Numbered from the stretch's first letter, positions 25,010-34,453 are shown. The stretch: 64,000 bases of DNA from Hydrogenophaga sp. (GCF_018780075.1 NZ_JADMKB010000009.1:87799-151798); one strand, 5' to 3'. Notes: generated from the sequence alone by a model not told the origin. Numbers and translations: made by a program.

Positions 25010-27367
25010 TCACTCCGGGTCGAGCAACTGACGAACCGACTCGGCCAGCGCGTCCATGCTGTCCTGCTTGCCCAGCACATCGCTCACGCCCACCACATGT
25101 GCCTCGTTCACCAGCGACTCGTTCACGTGGCCCGACACGATGGCCATGCGCTGCGAAGGCCGCAGTTCGCGCACCGCGCGCACCAGATCGACACCACTCA
25201 TGCCCGGCATGTTCTGGTCGGTCACCAGCAGGTCGACGGGTTCCTGCGCGCGGCGAAACCAGTCCAGCGCCTCTTCGCCCGACACGAAGGTGGTCACGCG
25301 GTAGCCGTGCTTGCGCAGCAGGCGCCCCGCCAGAAACACCAGCGCCTCGTAGTCGTCCACATACACGATGTGGCGCCCCGCGGCCGCCGGGGCCGGCACC
25401 GGGCCGGACACCGGCACGGACGGTGCTTCGGCCGTGGCCGCGGTCGAGGCCAGCGGCAGGTACACGTCGAAGCGCGCGCCCTCACCCGGCACGCTGTGCA
25501 CCGCGATCGCTCCCCGGTGGGCCTTGACGATGCCGTGCACCACCGACAGGCCGAGCCCGGTGCCGCTGCCCGGCGCCTTGGTGGTGAAAAAGGGCTCGAA
25601 GATGCGGCGCTGCGTGTCGGCGCTCATGCCCGGGCCGTTGTCGGCCACGCTGAGGCAGACGTAAGTCCCCGGGTCGATGCTGCCCAGCCTCAGGGCCAGC
25701 GCCGCGTCCACCGGGGTTTCGCGCAAGGCCACGGTGATGTCGCCCGGCTTCGCGCCCATGGCTTGCCAGGCGTTGGTGCACAGGTTCATGAGCACCTGCT
25801 GGATCTGCGTGGCGTCGGCCAGCACCGGCATCGCGGCGGCGCCCAGGCGCGTGTTCAGGTGCACGCCCGCCGGCAGCAGTGAACGCAGCAGGCGCAGGGC
25901 GTCTTCCACCAGCGGCAGCAGCGGCTGGCGTTGCAGCTCCTGCGTCTGCCGTCGGCTGAAGGCGAGGATCTGCTGCACCAGCTGGCGCGCACGGATCGCG
26001 GCGCGGCTGATTTCGGTCAGGCTTTCCTGCGCCAGGTGGTCGGGCCCCACGTCCTCACGCGCGAGCGCCAGGTTGCCCAGGATCGCAGCCAGCAGGTTGT
26101 TGAAGTCGTGCGCCACGCCACCGGCCAGCGTGCCGATGGCTTCCATCTTCTGCGATTCGCGCAGCTGCGTCTCCAGCGCCCGCTGATGGGCTTCGGCGGC
26201 CTTGAGATCGGAGATGTCGGTGTGCGTGCCCACCATGCGCAGCGGCCGACCCTGGCCGTCACGGGCGATCACCATGCCGCGCGAGAGCACCCACTTCCAG
26301 CTGCCGTCCTTGCAACGGATGCGGTGCTCGTTGCGGTAGACCGGCATGTGCCCGTCGAAGTGGGCGGCACGGTCGGCCAGCATCTGCGGCACGTCGTCCG
26401 GGTGGGTACGGCCATCCAGCTCGTGGGCCCCGCGGAGCAGCTCGTCGTCCGCGTACCCGTACATGGCCTTGATGCGCGGCGACACGTACTCCTCCCCGGT
26501 GCCGATGTTCCAGTCCCACACGCCATCGCCCGCGCTGTCCAGCGCCAGCTTCCACAGCGCCTCGCTTTCGTGCAGGGCGATCTCGGCCCGCTTGCGGTCG
26601 GTGATGTCGAGCAGCAGCCCCACCCGCACCTGCCCGCCCGCCTCGCGCGCCACCGTGTCCGAGCGCCGGTACAGCCAGCGCTCGGTGCCGTCGGGCAGGA
26701 CGATGCGGTACTCGAACCCGATGTCCGGCAGACCGTCATGGATGCGGCGGATGTGGTCGGCAAACCGGGGCGCGTCGTCGGGATGGCGGTAGCGCGAGAG
26801 CACGTTCGGGTCGCGCAGCACGTCCTCCGGCGTGAGCCCGTAAATCTGCCGCACCCCGGCGCTGACGAAGCGGTACGCGGGATCGCCCTCGTCGGGCACG
26901 TGCACCACGAAGACCATGCCGGGAATCTGGGTGGTCAGCAGGCGAAGGCGCTCTTCGCTGCGTGCAAGCGCCTCCTGCGCCTGCACCCGTTCGGTGATGT
27001 CCTCCACGGTGCCTTCGTAGTAGAGAACCGCACCCGCCGCGTCACGCACGGCGTGGGCATTTTCATTGATCCACAGGTGCCTACCGTCGGCGTGGCGCAC
27101 CACTTCCGAGACCAGGCCGCGCACGTACCCGTCGCGCGCCAGCAGCGCTTGAAAATGCGCACGCTGCTCCGGCGCCACATACCAGTCGCTGTGGGCCCGG
27201 TTCACATCGATCAGCATGGTGCGTTCGTCTTCATAGCCGTTGATGCGCACCAGTGCCGGGTTGGCCAGCAGCATCTCACCCGCAGCCGAGCTGCGGTAGG
27301 CACCGATGGGAAGGAACTGGAACAGCGAGGAAAAGTCCGGTGCCGGTGCCGGTGCGGATGAGGACAT
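25010..27367 (-). CDS. multi-PAS hybrid histidine kinase with C-terminal receiver
   Basis: 785 residues, no transmembrane segment, so cytosolic. The order is PAS1 (about 10-130), PAS2 (about 145-260), PAS3 (about 275-400) with PAC-type ends (EDITERVQ, LDITDRKRAE, THTDISDLKAAE). HisKA follows (GGVAHDFNNLLAAILGNLAL, phospho-His), then HATPase_c (NLCTNAWQAMG, DNGPGMS, GSGTGLGLSVVHG), and a receiver domain (VDDYEAL, Asp in VTDQNMPG, Lys in VLGKQD). The start ATG gives MSSSAPAPAPDF. There is no partner regulator next to it, so it is an orphan hybrid kinase. The signal is unknown; none of the PAS domains shows an obvious haem or flavin signature that I can be sure of. Confidence 0.92.
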   Translation of the reverse strand: MSSSAPAPAPDFSSLFQFLPIGAYRSSAAGEMLLANPALVRINGYEDERTMLIDVNRAHSDWYVAPEQRAHFQALLARDGYVRGLVSEVVRHADGRHLWINENAHAVRDAAGAVLYYEGTVEDITERVQAQEALARSEERLRLLTTQIPGMVFVVHVPDEGDPAYRFVSAGVRQIYGLTPEDVLRDPNVLSRYRHPDDAPRFADHIRRIHDGLPDIGFEYRIVLPDGTERWLYRRSDTVAREAGGQVRVGLLLDITDRKRAEIALHESEALWKLALDSAGDGVWDWNIGTGEEYVSPRIKAMYGYADDELLRGAHELDGRTHPDDVPQMLADRAAHFDGHMPVYRNEHRIRCKDGSWKWVLSRGMVIARDGQGRPLRMVGTHTDISDLKAAEAHQRALETQLRESQKMEAIGTLAGGVAHDFNNLLAAILGNLALAREDVGPDHLAQESLTEISRAAIRARQLVQQILAFSRRQTQELQRQPLLPLVEDALRLLRSLLPAGVHLNTRLGAAAMPVLADATQIQQVLMNLCTNAWQAMGAKPGDITVALRETPVDAALALRLGSIDPGTYVCLSVADNGPGMSADTQRRIFEPFFTTKAPGSGTGLGLSVVHGIVKAHRGAIAVHSVPGEGARFDVYLPLASTAATAEAPSVPVSGPVPAPAAAGRHIVYVDDYEALVFLAGRLLRKHGYRVTTFVSGEEALDWFRRAQEPVDLLVTDQNMPGMSGVDLVRAVRELRPSQRMAIVSGHVNESLVNEAHVVGVSDVLGKQDSMDALAESVRQLLDPE

Positions 27368-27477
27368 GCCCGTATTCTGGGCGAAACACCCCGCCAGTGC
27401 TCGCGCTGCCGGGTGTTCAGACCCCGGGTGAACAGCTAAAGTGCAGGCCAATCCCGCCTTTTTTTGACAGGTTCCCC

Positions 27478-28116
27478 TTGCAAGTCACCCGCATCCTCGC
27501 CGTGCGCCACGGCGAAACCGAATGGAACCGCGACACCCGCATCCAGGGCCACACCGACATCGGGCTCAACGCGCGCGGTCGCCGCCAGGCCGAGCTGCTC
27601 GCGCGGGCCCTGCGCGACGAACCCATCGCGGCCTTCTACGCCAGCGACCTGAGCCGCGCCCTGGAGACCGCACAGGCGGTGGCCCGAACGCGCGGGCAGA
27701 CCGTGGCCACGCACACCGGCCTGCGCGAGCGCGCCTTCGGCCGCTTCGAAGGCCAGACCTGGGCCGACCTGGAGGCGCGCTGGCCCGAGGACGCGCTGTC
27801 CTGGCGCAAACGCGTGCCCGACTTCGTGCCCGCGGGCGGCGAGTCGCTGCTGCAGTTGCGCGAGCGCGTGGTCGCCACGGTCGAAGAACTGGCCGCGCAG
27901 CACCCCGGCGAGCAGGTGATGATGGTCGCGCACGGTGGTGTGCTGGACATCCTCTACCGCGCCGCGACCCGGCTGGAGCTGCAGGCGCCGCGCAGCTGGG
28001 ACCTCTCCAACACCGCCATCAACCGCCTGCTCTGGTCGCCCGAGGGCCTGAGCCTGGTGGGCTGGGCCGACACCTCGCACCTGCAGGACGGATCGCTCGA
28101 TGAAAGCACCACCTGA
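27478..28116 (+). CDS. histidine phosphatase family protein (GpmB/CobC-like)
   Basis: 212 residues from TTG (QVTRILAVRHGETEWN). The RHGE motif with the phospho-His is near residue 10. YASDLSRALETAQ, RERAFGRFEGQTW and VAHGGVLDILYRA (second His) complete the pattern. It is a cytosolic phosphomonoesterase or mutase-like enzyme; the substrate cannot be deduced. The 3' end overlaps the next gene by 17 bases, suggesting coupled translation. Confidence 0.88.
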   Translation: MQVTRILAVRHGETEWNRDTRIQGHTDIGLNARGRRQAELLARALRDEPIAAFYASDLSRALETAQAVARTRGQTVATHTGLRERAFGRFEGQTWADLEARWPEDALSWRKRVPDFVPAGGESLLQLRERVVATVEELAAQHPGEQVMMVAHGGVLDILYRAATRLELQAPRSWDLSNTAINRLLWSPEGLSLVGWADTSHLQDGSLDESTT

Positions 28117-29266
28117 GCGCTGGCCCCACGCGCAGGCGTGGGTCGGCCAGGGCGTGGCCGCCATCGACACGCCCTCGCTGGTCATCGACCTTGACGCCAT
28201 GGAGCGCAACCTCGCGCGCATGGCCGCGTTCGCGCGCGAGCGCGGGCTGCGCCTGCGGCCCCACGCCAAGCTGCACAAAAGCGCCGAGCTGTCCCGGCTG
28301 CAGATGGCGCAGGGCGCGGTCGGCGTATGCGTGCAGAAGACCGAAGAGGCCCTGCGGCTCGCGGCGGCGGGCGTGGGCGACATCTTCATCAGCAACGAGG
28401 TGATCGCGCCGGCCAAGCTGGCGCGGCTGGCTTCTGCGGTGCGCGAACGGACCACCCGGTTCGCCATCGCGGTGGACTGCGCGGAGGGCATTGACCGGCT
28501 GGCGGCGGCGCTGCACGGCGCGGGCGTGACCGAGGCGGCGGCCATCGACGTGTTCGTCGAAATCGACGTCGGCCAGGGCCGCTGCGGCGTGGCGCCGGGC
28601 GAGGCGGCGCTCGCGCTGGTGCGGCGCATCCACCAGCACCCGGCGCTGCGCTGGGCCGGCCTGCAGGCTTACCACGGCGGCGCGCAACACCGGCGCGGCG
28701 CGGCCGAACGCGCGGAGACCATCGCCGCCTCGGCCCAGGCCGTGCGCCACACGCTCGATGCGCTGCGCCAGCAGGGTTTCGAGGCCCCGCTGGTCACGGG
28801 CGCGGGCACCGGCAGCCTGGTGCACGAGGCCGCCAGCGGCCTTTGGGGCGAGCTGCAGGCAGGCTCTTACCTGTTCATGGACGCCGACTACGCGGCCAAC
28901 GAACGAGACGCGGCATCGCCGGTGTTCGAACACGCGCTGTTCGTCAAATCACAGGTCATGAGTTGCAGCGCCGACCGCGCCATCTGCGACGCCGGCCACA
29001 AGAGCCACGCCATCGACAGCGGCCTGCCGCAGGTCGCGCACCCCGCCGGCCTGGTGTTCGCCAACGGCGGTGACGAACACGGCGTGCTGCGCACCGCCGC
29101 CGCCGGCGCGCCGCTGCCCGCGCTGGGCGACACGGTCTGGCTGATCCCCGGCCACTGCGACCCCACGGTCAACCTGCACGACTTTTTTGTCGGTGTGCGC
29201 GGCGGCCTGAGCGACGGCCGCGTCGAGCGCCTGATCACCATCGACACGCGCGGCGCGCTGACATGA
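28100..29266 (+). CDS. DSD1-family PLP enzyme (D-threonine aldolase / D-serine dehydratase-like)
   Basis: 388 residues, alanine-racemase-like fold type III. DTPSLVIDLDAMERNLARMA and LRPHAKLHKSAEL carry the PLP Lys (HAK). Later VTGAGTGSLVHE and a C-terminal metal site (PGHCDPTVNLHD, with His and Cys) match the DSD1 group. It acts on D-amino acids such as D-threonine, 3-hydroxyaspartate or D-serine. The ATG lies inside the phosphatase gene. Immediately after its stop sits a type-B repeat leading to the ether-lipid fusion gene, so the three genes may form one transcript. Confidence 0.87.
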   Translation: MKAPPERWPHAQAWVGQGVAAIDTPSLVIDLDAMERNLARMAAFARERGLRLRPHAKLHKSAELSRLQMAQGAVGVCVQKTEEALRLAAAGVGDIFISNEVIAPAKLARLASAVRERTTRFAIAVDCAEGIDRLAAALHGAGVTEAAAIDVFVEIDVGQGRCGVAPGEAALALVRRIHQHPALRWAGLQAYHGGAQHRRGAAERAETIAASAQAVRHTLDALRQQGFEAPLVTGAGTGSLVHEAASGLWGELQAGSYLFMDADYAANERDAASPVFEHALFVKSQVMSCSADRAICDAGHKSHAIDSGLPQVAHPAGLVFANGGDEHGVLRTAAAGAPLPALGDTVWLIPGHCDPTVNLHDFFVGVRGGLSDGRVERLITIDTRGALT

Positions 29267-29327
29267 GCGCCGCCCGGCCGCTCCGAAGGCGCTCAGCACC
29301 GCAGTGCGAAGCACGGAGGGTAGCCCA
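29267..29327 (+). repeat. type-B intercistronic repeat carrying a Shine-Dalgarno
   Basis: Fills the space exactly between a TGA stop and the next GTG start. It contains GCGCCGCCCGGCCGC, a hairpin GTGC-GAA-GCAC, and GGAGGG about 7 bases before GTGAGCCC. A second copy lies at 53162-53222. The hairpin stem changes in a compensatory way between copies. Confidence 0.8.
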
Positions 29328-31055
29328 GTGAGCCCGAGCCAGGTCATCGTTCTGGCCACACCGGTTTTTCTCCTGCTCATCGCCATCGAGTTCGCCGTCG
29401 GCCTGCGCCGGGGCCACAACACCTACCGCCTGTCCGACGCGGTCTCCAGCATCGGCCTGGGCATGCTGAGCCAGGTCGCGGCCGTGTTTGCCTTGCTGCT
29501 GCGCCTGGGCATCTACACCGCCGTGTACACCCACGCCGCCCTGTGGCCCGACACGGGCTTCTGGACCACGCCGGTGGGCTGGCTGCTGGCGCTGCTGGTC
29601 TACGACTTCCTCTATTACTGGAACCACCGCCTGGGCCACCGGGTCGGTGTGCTCTGGGCCGCGCACGTGGTGCACCACCAGAGCCAGCACTACAACCTCT
29701 CCACCGCGCTGCGCCAGCCGGTGAGCTACCCGCTGCTGGGCTGGGTGTTCTACCTGCCGATGGCGCTGGCTGGCGTGCCGCCGCTGGTGTTCGTCGTGGT
29801 CGGGCTGATCGACCTGCTGTATCAGTTCTGGATCCACACCGAGCAGATCGGTTCGATGGGCCGCTTCGACCGCTGGTTCGCCTCGCCGTCCAACCACCGC
29901 GTGCACCACGGCGTGAACGATCGATACGTGGACAAGAACTACGGCGGCATCCTGATGCTGTGGGACCACCTGTTTGGCACCTTCGAGCCCGAAGACCCGC
30001 GCGAGCCCTGCGTCTACGGCACGCGCAAGCCGCTGCAGAGCTGGGACCCGGTCTGGGCCAACCTGGAGGTGTACGCCGCGCTCGCTCGCGACAGCGGGCG
30101 CGCCACGCGCTGGGGCGACAAGCTGCGCCCCTGGCTCAAGCCCCCGGGCTGGCGTGCGGCGGACGTGGCGGCGAAGCACCCGGTTGCGGCCTTTGACATC
30201 GCGGCCGTGCAGCGCTTCGACCCGCCGGTCGGGCGCGCCGTGCAGGTGTTTGCTGCGCTGCAGTTCGCGGCGCTGCTGGGCGGCGTGGCGCTGTTCCTCT
30301 GGCATGCCGACAGCCGACCCCTGCTGCACAACGCCAGCGGGGCCGGCGTGCTGCTCGCGGGCCAGTGGGCGCTGGGCGCGCTGCTGCAGGGGCGCATCAC
30401 GGCGGGCGAGCTGCTGCTGATCGAATGCGCGGCCCTCTCTGCGGCCACCGCAGCCACGGGCTGGACCACGCTGCACTGGGTGTTCAAGCCGCTGACCATG
30501 GGCATCGCGCTGGCCCTGGTGATGACGCACCGGCACTCGCGGCCGGATGCCCCGGGCAACGCCTGGCTGCTGGCCGCGCTGCTGGCGTCGCTCGCGGGCG
30601 ACGTGGCCCTGATGCTCGACGGCTTGTTCATTCCCGGCCTGGTGGCCTTCCTGCTGGCGCACATCGCCTACACCCAACGCTTCCGGCAGGACACGCCCTG
30701 GCTGCCCCGGCGCCGCGTCTGGGCCGGCGTGAGCGCGCTTGGGGCGCTGGTGTACGCGCTGCTGTGGGCCGGCGGGCTGCCGCCCGGGTTGCGGTTGCCG
30801 GTGGCGGTCTATGTGTTGGCGATCACGCTGATGGCTTCGCAGGCGCTGGGGCGCGCCAGCGTGTGGCGCGATGGGCCGTCATGCCTGGTTGCTGCCGGCG
30901 CCCTGTGCTTCATGGTGAGCGACACGCTGCTGGCCATCAACCGCTTCATCACGCCCCTGCCCGCATCGGCGCTCTGGGTACTCGGCAGCTACGGCGCCGC
31001 GCAGTGCCTGATGGTGATGGGCCTGCTGCGCGCACGGGGCGCCACGCCCGCCTGA
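29328..31055 (+). CDS. fusion of alkylglycerol-monooxygenase-like and lysoplasmalogenase (YhhN/TMEM86) domains
   Basis: 575 residues from a GTG with GGAGGG before it. Residues 1-375 form a polytopic fatty-acid-hydroxylase (sterol desaturase superfamily) domain. It has the di-iron His clusters NHRLGH (100-104), HVVHH (113-117), H170 and HRVHH (190-194). The surrounding text WAAHVVHHQSQHYNLSTALRQ and VDKNYGGILMLWDHLFGTF is diagnostic of alkylglycerol monooxygenase (AGMO/TMEM195) rather than sterol desaturases. Residues about 380-570 form a second membrane domain beginning TLHWVFKPLTM, with SLAGDVALML, GLVAFLLAHIAYTQRF and CFMVSDTLLAINRF. These are the conserved Asp-containing motifs of YhhN/TMEM86 lysoplasmalogenase. 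AGMO cleaves alkyl ethers of glycerol using a tetrahydropterin; lysoplasmalogenase hydrolyses the vinyl ether. The joint role in ether-lipid breakdown is inference; the two domains are seen directly. Confidence 0.85.
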   Translation: MSPSQVIVLATPVFLLLIAIEFAVGLRRGHNTYRLSDAVSSIGLGMLSQVAAVFALLLRLGIYTAVYTHAALWPDTGFWTTPVGWLLALLVYDFLYYWNHRLGHRVGVLWAAHVVHHQSQHYNLSTALRQPVSYPLLGWVFYLPMALAGVPPLVFVVVGLIDLLYQFWIHTEQIGSMGRFDRWFASPSNHRVHHGVNDRYVDKNYGGILMLWDHLFGTFEPEDPREPCVYGTRKPLQSWDPVWANLEVYAALARDSGRATRWGDKLRPWLKPPGWRAADVAAKHPVAAFDIAAVQRFDPPVGRAVQVFAALQFAALLGGVALFLWHADSRPLLHNASGAGVLLAGQWALGALLQGRITAGELLLIECAALSAATAATGWTTLHWVFKPLTMGIALALVMTHRHSRPDAPGNAWLLAALLASLAGDVALMLDGLFIPGLVAFLLAHIAYTQRFRQDTPWLPRRRVWAGVSALGALVYALLWAGGLPPGLRLPVAVYVLAITLMASQALGRASVWRDGPSCLVAAGALCFMVSDTLLAINRFITPLPASALWVLGSYGAAQCLMVMGLLRARGATPA

Positions 31056-31066
31056 TCAGTTCGGCT

Positions 31067-32188
31067 TCAGTTCGGCTTTTTCGCGCTGCGGTCTTTCAGC
31101 CGCTGGTCCACGGCCGTGAGCAGCGTCGACAGTTCGGCCATCCGCGGCCGCGCCTGTGCCGGGTCCACGGTGCCACGCGCCATGCCCACTTCCAGCTCCA
31201 TCATTTCCAGCAAGTACACGTTGCGGTGCCTCAGGTCGTCCAGCAAAGGCAACGGCGGCGTGGCCTGCACGCGGTCCATGGTCTGCACCACGCCACGTAC
31301 CGCCGGGATGTGGCGCTGCTCCAGCGCGTCAAGAAACCGGTCGTGCGGCAGACGCCCTTCCTTCCTGGCCTGGGCGTCCTGCTGCAGCGCCTTCTCGGCC
31401 GCCTGCAGCGGCGGCAACACCTCGCGCAGCATGGCCTGGTTGCCGAACAGCTCGCGGTGGTCCACCCCGGGCTGGGCGGACCACACGAGACCACCCACAC
31501 CCAAGGCGGTCACGGCCACCGCCAGCACCTGGTGGCCGAAGCGTTGCGTGACGCTGGCGCGCTCGTCCACCAACTCGATCAGCAGCCAGGCGATGACGAC
31601 GCCGGCCACCAGACCGCCGACGTGGGCCGCGTTGTCGACGCCCGACCGGGTGAAGCCCTGCGCCAGCATGAAGACCACAAAGAGCCCCTGGCTGGTCAGC
31701 AAGCGCGTGGCCATCGCTTTGGGCACCCGCTCGCGGTGCTGGTACACCCCCGCCGTCAGCGCGCCCAGCACGCCGAACACCGCGCCCGAGGCGCCCACCG
31801 ACACCGCCTGCTGCGCCGAAAAATGCAGGCTGAGCGCGCTGCCCGCGAGCGCAGAGCCGAGGTAGATCAGCAGGAACTGCCCATTGCCGAACCAGCGGCA
31901 GACCTGGCGCCCGGCGTCCCACAGCGCGACCATGTTCAGCGCCAGGTGCATCACCCCGGCGTGCAGCACGGTGGCGGTGAGCAGGCGCCACCACTCGCCG
32001 TCGCGCACCACCGCCGTGGCCGAGTTGGCGCCCCAGGCGAACAGCTCGGCCGAGCTCGGCTGCATCGCGTTCACGCCTTGCAGCAGGTTCAGCAGCCACA
32101 CAGCGACGTTGACCACCATCACCGCATACAGCGCCCAGGTGGACGGGGTGCGCGCGTGCAGGCGCTGGTGGAAATCAGCGTTTCTCAC
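31067..32188 (-). CDS. rhomboid-family intramembrane serine protease
   Basis: 373 residues. The rhomboid core is visible: WWRLLTATVLHAGVMHLALNM (HxxxN oxyanion region), GASGAVFGVLGAL with the catalytic Ser (GxSG), and a later helix with VDNAAHVGGLVAGV containing the catalytic His. About six transmembrane helices are followed by a 150-residue soluble, charged C-terminal extension (from about residue 220) with coiled-coil character and no recognised family. It is convergent with the ether-lipid fusion gene, with 11 bases between stops. Confidence 0.9.
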   Translation of the reverse strand: MRNADFHQRLHARTPSTWALYAVMVVNVAVWLLNLLQGVNAMQPSSAELFAWGANSATAVVRDGEWWRLLTATVLHAGVMHLALNMVALWDAGRQVCRWFGNGQFLLIYLGSALAGSALSLHFSAQQAVSVGASGAVFGVLGALTAGVYQHRERVPKAMATRLLTSQGLFVVFMLAQGFTRSGVDNAAHVGGLVAGVVIAWLLIELVDERASVTQRFGHQVLAVAVTALGVGGLVWSAQPGVDHRELFGNQAMLREVLPPLQAAEKALQQDAQARKEGRLPHDRFLDALEQRHIPAVRGVVQTMDRVQATPPLPLLDDLRHRNVYLLEMMELEVGMARGTVDPAQARPRMAELSTLLTAVDQRLKDRSAKKPN

Positions 32189-32273
32189 AGCGGCTTCCCC
32201 ACCCGTCCGCTGCGCCGGGACGCGCGGAACACCTTCATCCTCCTGGGGTTGTGTGTGCCCGTTGAACCGCAGG

Positions 32274-33227
32274 TCACGGTGCGTAGACCCGGGCCTCCAG
32301 GCCCAGCGCCCGAACGGTCTTGGCGGCTGCTTCGGCCTGTTCGGATTGATCGAACGGCCCCACCCGAATGCGGGTGAGCGGCCCTCGCGCCGACTCGACG
32401 GGATCGTCCAGCACGGGCAAGCCCGCCTCGGCCAAGCGCGCCTTCACCCGTTCGGCGTTGCCCGCCACGGCAAACATGCCGACGTTGACCCCAAAACCGC
32501 GGGGCCGGGGGCGGATGCCCGGGGCCTCGGGAGCGGCAGGCCCCGGCGCAGCGGCCGGCGAGGCCACCGGGTGCTCGACCACGGGTTCGAGGTCAGGTTC
32601 AGGCTTGGGCAGCGCCGGCTGGGTGGCGGCGGGCGGCGGCACGGCGGCCGCGCTGGCGGCGGGTGGCTGTGCCGGCCGAGGCGCCGCGCTGGCGGGCTCG
32701 CCCGCTGCCACGGGCGCCCGCCACAGTTGCCAGACCACCCCGGCCAGCAGCGCCACCGCCAGGGTCACCGCCGCGGCGACCCCCAAGCCCCGAAGGCGCC
32801 ACGCATTCTCTGAGCGCTCCAGCCGCTCCAGGGCCTCTTTGAAGGTCTCGGCCTCCTCGACAGCAAGCTTCGCGCGCTGGCGCAGGCCACCGTGCAGCCA
32901 GGCCACACCCCACAGCCCGGGCAACGCGCACCACAGCCCACAGAACGTCGCCGTCAGACCGACCCGCACGCCCACGGGCACACCGTCTGCGCGCGCCCAG
33001 AGCCAGCCCAGCGCGCCCGCCCCGGCGACCGCCAGGCTGGCCTGAGCGAGCACAGCGTCCCACAAGCGCCAGTAGACCAGCCACGCCAGGTTGCCCACCG
33101 CCGCGCGCGGGCTCCAGACCGCCCCCGAGCGACCACATGCCTCAAAAACGGTGAAGAAAGGCAGGTAGGCTCGGGCACCAGCCGGCCCGAGCGCCGCCCG
33201 GTACAGCGCCTCGGTGCCAGGCGGCAT
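32274..33227 (-). CDS. DUF2628/SPOR-domain membrane protein
   Basis: About 317 residues from the ATG of MPPGTEALYRAALGP; a GTG 10 codons upstream (33257), one base past the ruvB stop, is the alternative. The N-terminus has hydrophobic helices in a DUF2628-like layout (YLPFFTVFEA...WLVYWRLWDAVL). A later single TM is near VAAAVTLAVALLAGVVW, then a 90-residue Ala/Pro linker, and a C-terminal SPOR domain (GFGVNVGMFAVAGNAERVKARL...TRIRVGPFDQSEQAEAAAKTV). SPOR domains bind denuded septal glycan, so the tail is probably periplasmic. Function otherwise unknown. Confidence 0.78.
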   Translation of the reverse strand: MPPGTEALYRAALGPAGARAYLPFFTVFEACGRSGAVWSPRAAVGNLAWLVYWRLWDAVLAQASLAVAGAGALGWLWARADGVPVGVRVGLTATFCGLWCALPGLWGVAWLHGGLRQRAKLAVEEAETFKEALERLERSENAWRLRGLGVAAAVTLAVALLAGVVWQLWRAPVAAGEPASAAPRPAQPPAASAAAVPPPAATQPALPKPEPDLEPVVEHPVASPAAAPGPAAPEAPGIRPRPRGFGVNVGMFAVAGNAERVKARLAEAGLPVLDDPVESARGPLTRIRVGPFDQSEQAEAAAKTVRALGLEARVYAP

Positions 33228-33258
33228 GCCGGTGGTGTGGTCCCAACCCCTTGGCACG

Positions 33259-34353
33259 TCAGCTCGCGTCCGGGAACAGGTGATCGCCCGACTGCGGGGG
33301 CATCACACCAAGGTGTCGGTAGGCAGCCAGCGTGGCGATGCGCCCGCGTGGCGTGCGCTGCAGGAACCCCTGCTGGATCAGGTAGGGTTCGATCACGTCT
33401 TCGATCGTGTCACGCTCTTCGCCGATGCTGGCGGCGATGTTGTCCAGCCCCACCGGCCCACCGTCGAAGCGGTGGATCACGGCCTCCAGCAGCTTGCGGT
33501 CCATCAGGTCAAAACCTTCGGGGTCCACGTCGAGCATGGCCAGCGCGCGGTTGGCGATGTCGGTGGTGATGCGGCCAGTGCCTTTCACGTCCGCGTAGTC
33601 GCGCACGCGGCGCAGCAGGCGGTTGGCGATGCGGGGCGTGCCACGCGAGCGGCGCGCGATCTCGAAGCCGCCGGCCTCGTCCATCGGCGCGTGGAGCAGG
33701 CCGGCGCTGCGCCGGACGATCAGCGCCAGCTCGTCGGCGGTGTAGAACTCCAGCCGCGCCACGATGCCGAAGCGGTCGCGCAGCGGGTTGGTCAGCATGC
33801 CGGCGCGCGTGGTCGCGCCCACCAGGGTGAAGGGCTGCAGGTCCAGCTTGATGCTGCGCGCCGCCGGCCCCTCGCCGATCATGATGTCGATCTGGTAGTC
33901 CTCCAGCGCGGGGTAGAGGATTTCCTCGACGACCGGGCTGAGCCGGTGGATCTCGTCGATGAACAGCACGTCGTTGGGTTCGAGGTTGGTCAGCAGCGCC
34001 GCCAGGTCCTTGGGTTTTTCCAGCACCGGCCCGCTGGTCTGGCGCAGGTTCACGCCCAGCTCCTGCGCAATGATGTGGCTGAGCGTGGTCTTGCCCAGGC
34101 CGGGCGGGCCGAACAGCAGCACGTGGTCCAGCGCCTCGCTGCGCTTCTTGGCCGCGCCGATGAAGATCTCCAGTTGCTCGCGCACCTTCTGCTGGCCCAC
34201 GTATTCGTCCAGCAGCTTGGGCCGCAGCGCGCGCTCGATCGCCTCTTCCTTGGGCGACACGGCGGCGGCGGACACCACACGGGGCGAGGGAGCGAAATCG
34301 TCGGTCTGGATGCTCACGGCAGGGGCGTCGGTTGGGAACAGCGGGGCGGTCAC
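33259..34353 (-). CDS. ruvB: Holliday junction branch migration ATPase RuvB
   Basis: 364 residues. RuvB hallmarks are [13 protein letters not shown], Walker [10 protein letters not shown], Walker [12 protein letters not shown], sensor motif GATTRAGML, arginine finger region RDRFG, and the C-terminal winged-helix segment FLQRTPRGR. It drives branch migration with RuvA. ruvA lies 1.36 kb away on the same strand, with a divergently oriented carbonic anhydrase gene between, so the usual ruvAB operon is split. Confidence 0.96.
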   Translation of the reverse strand: MTAPLFPTDAPAVSIQTDDFAPSPRVVSAAAVSPKEEAIERALRPKLLDEYVGQQKVREQLEIFIGAAKKRSEALDHVLLFGPPGLGKTTLSHIIAQELGVNLRQTSGPVLEKPKDLAALLTNLEPNDVLFIDEIHRLSPVVEEILYPALEDYQIDIMIGEGPAARSIKLDLQPFTLVGATTRAGMLTNPLRDRFGIVARLEFYTADELALIVRRSAGLLHAPMDEAGGFEIARRSRGTPRIANRLLRRVRDYADVKGTGRITTDIANRALAMLDVDPEGFDLMDRKLLEAVIHRFDGGPVGLDNIAASIGEERDTIEDVIEPYLIQQGFLQRTPRGRIATLAAYRHLGVMPPQSGDHLFPDAS

Positions 34354-34453
34354 TGACTATACAGGCCACCCCCCGCAGACGGCCGCTCAAGTCGGTGATC
34401 GCCGCTGCCGATACACCGGCAACACCGTCTCACGCACGAACCCTGCCCCCGCC

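Noticed and set aside
24841-25527. Arg/Pro-rich ORFs over the tandem repeat (24514..25527 and 24741..25013)
   Set aside because: They read through structured repeats and antisense kinase sequence; no start signals or family features.
31056-31090. Direct repeat AGTTCGGCTT near the end of the ether-lipid fusion gene
   Set aside because: Two short copies around the convergent stops; no stem or T-run, probably chance.
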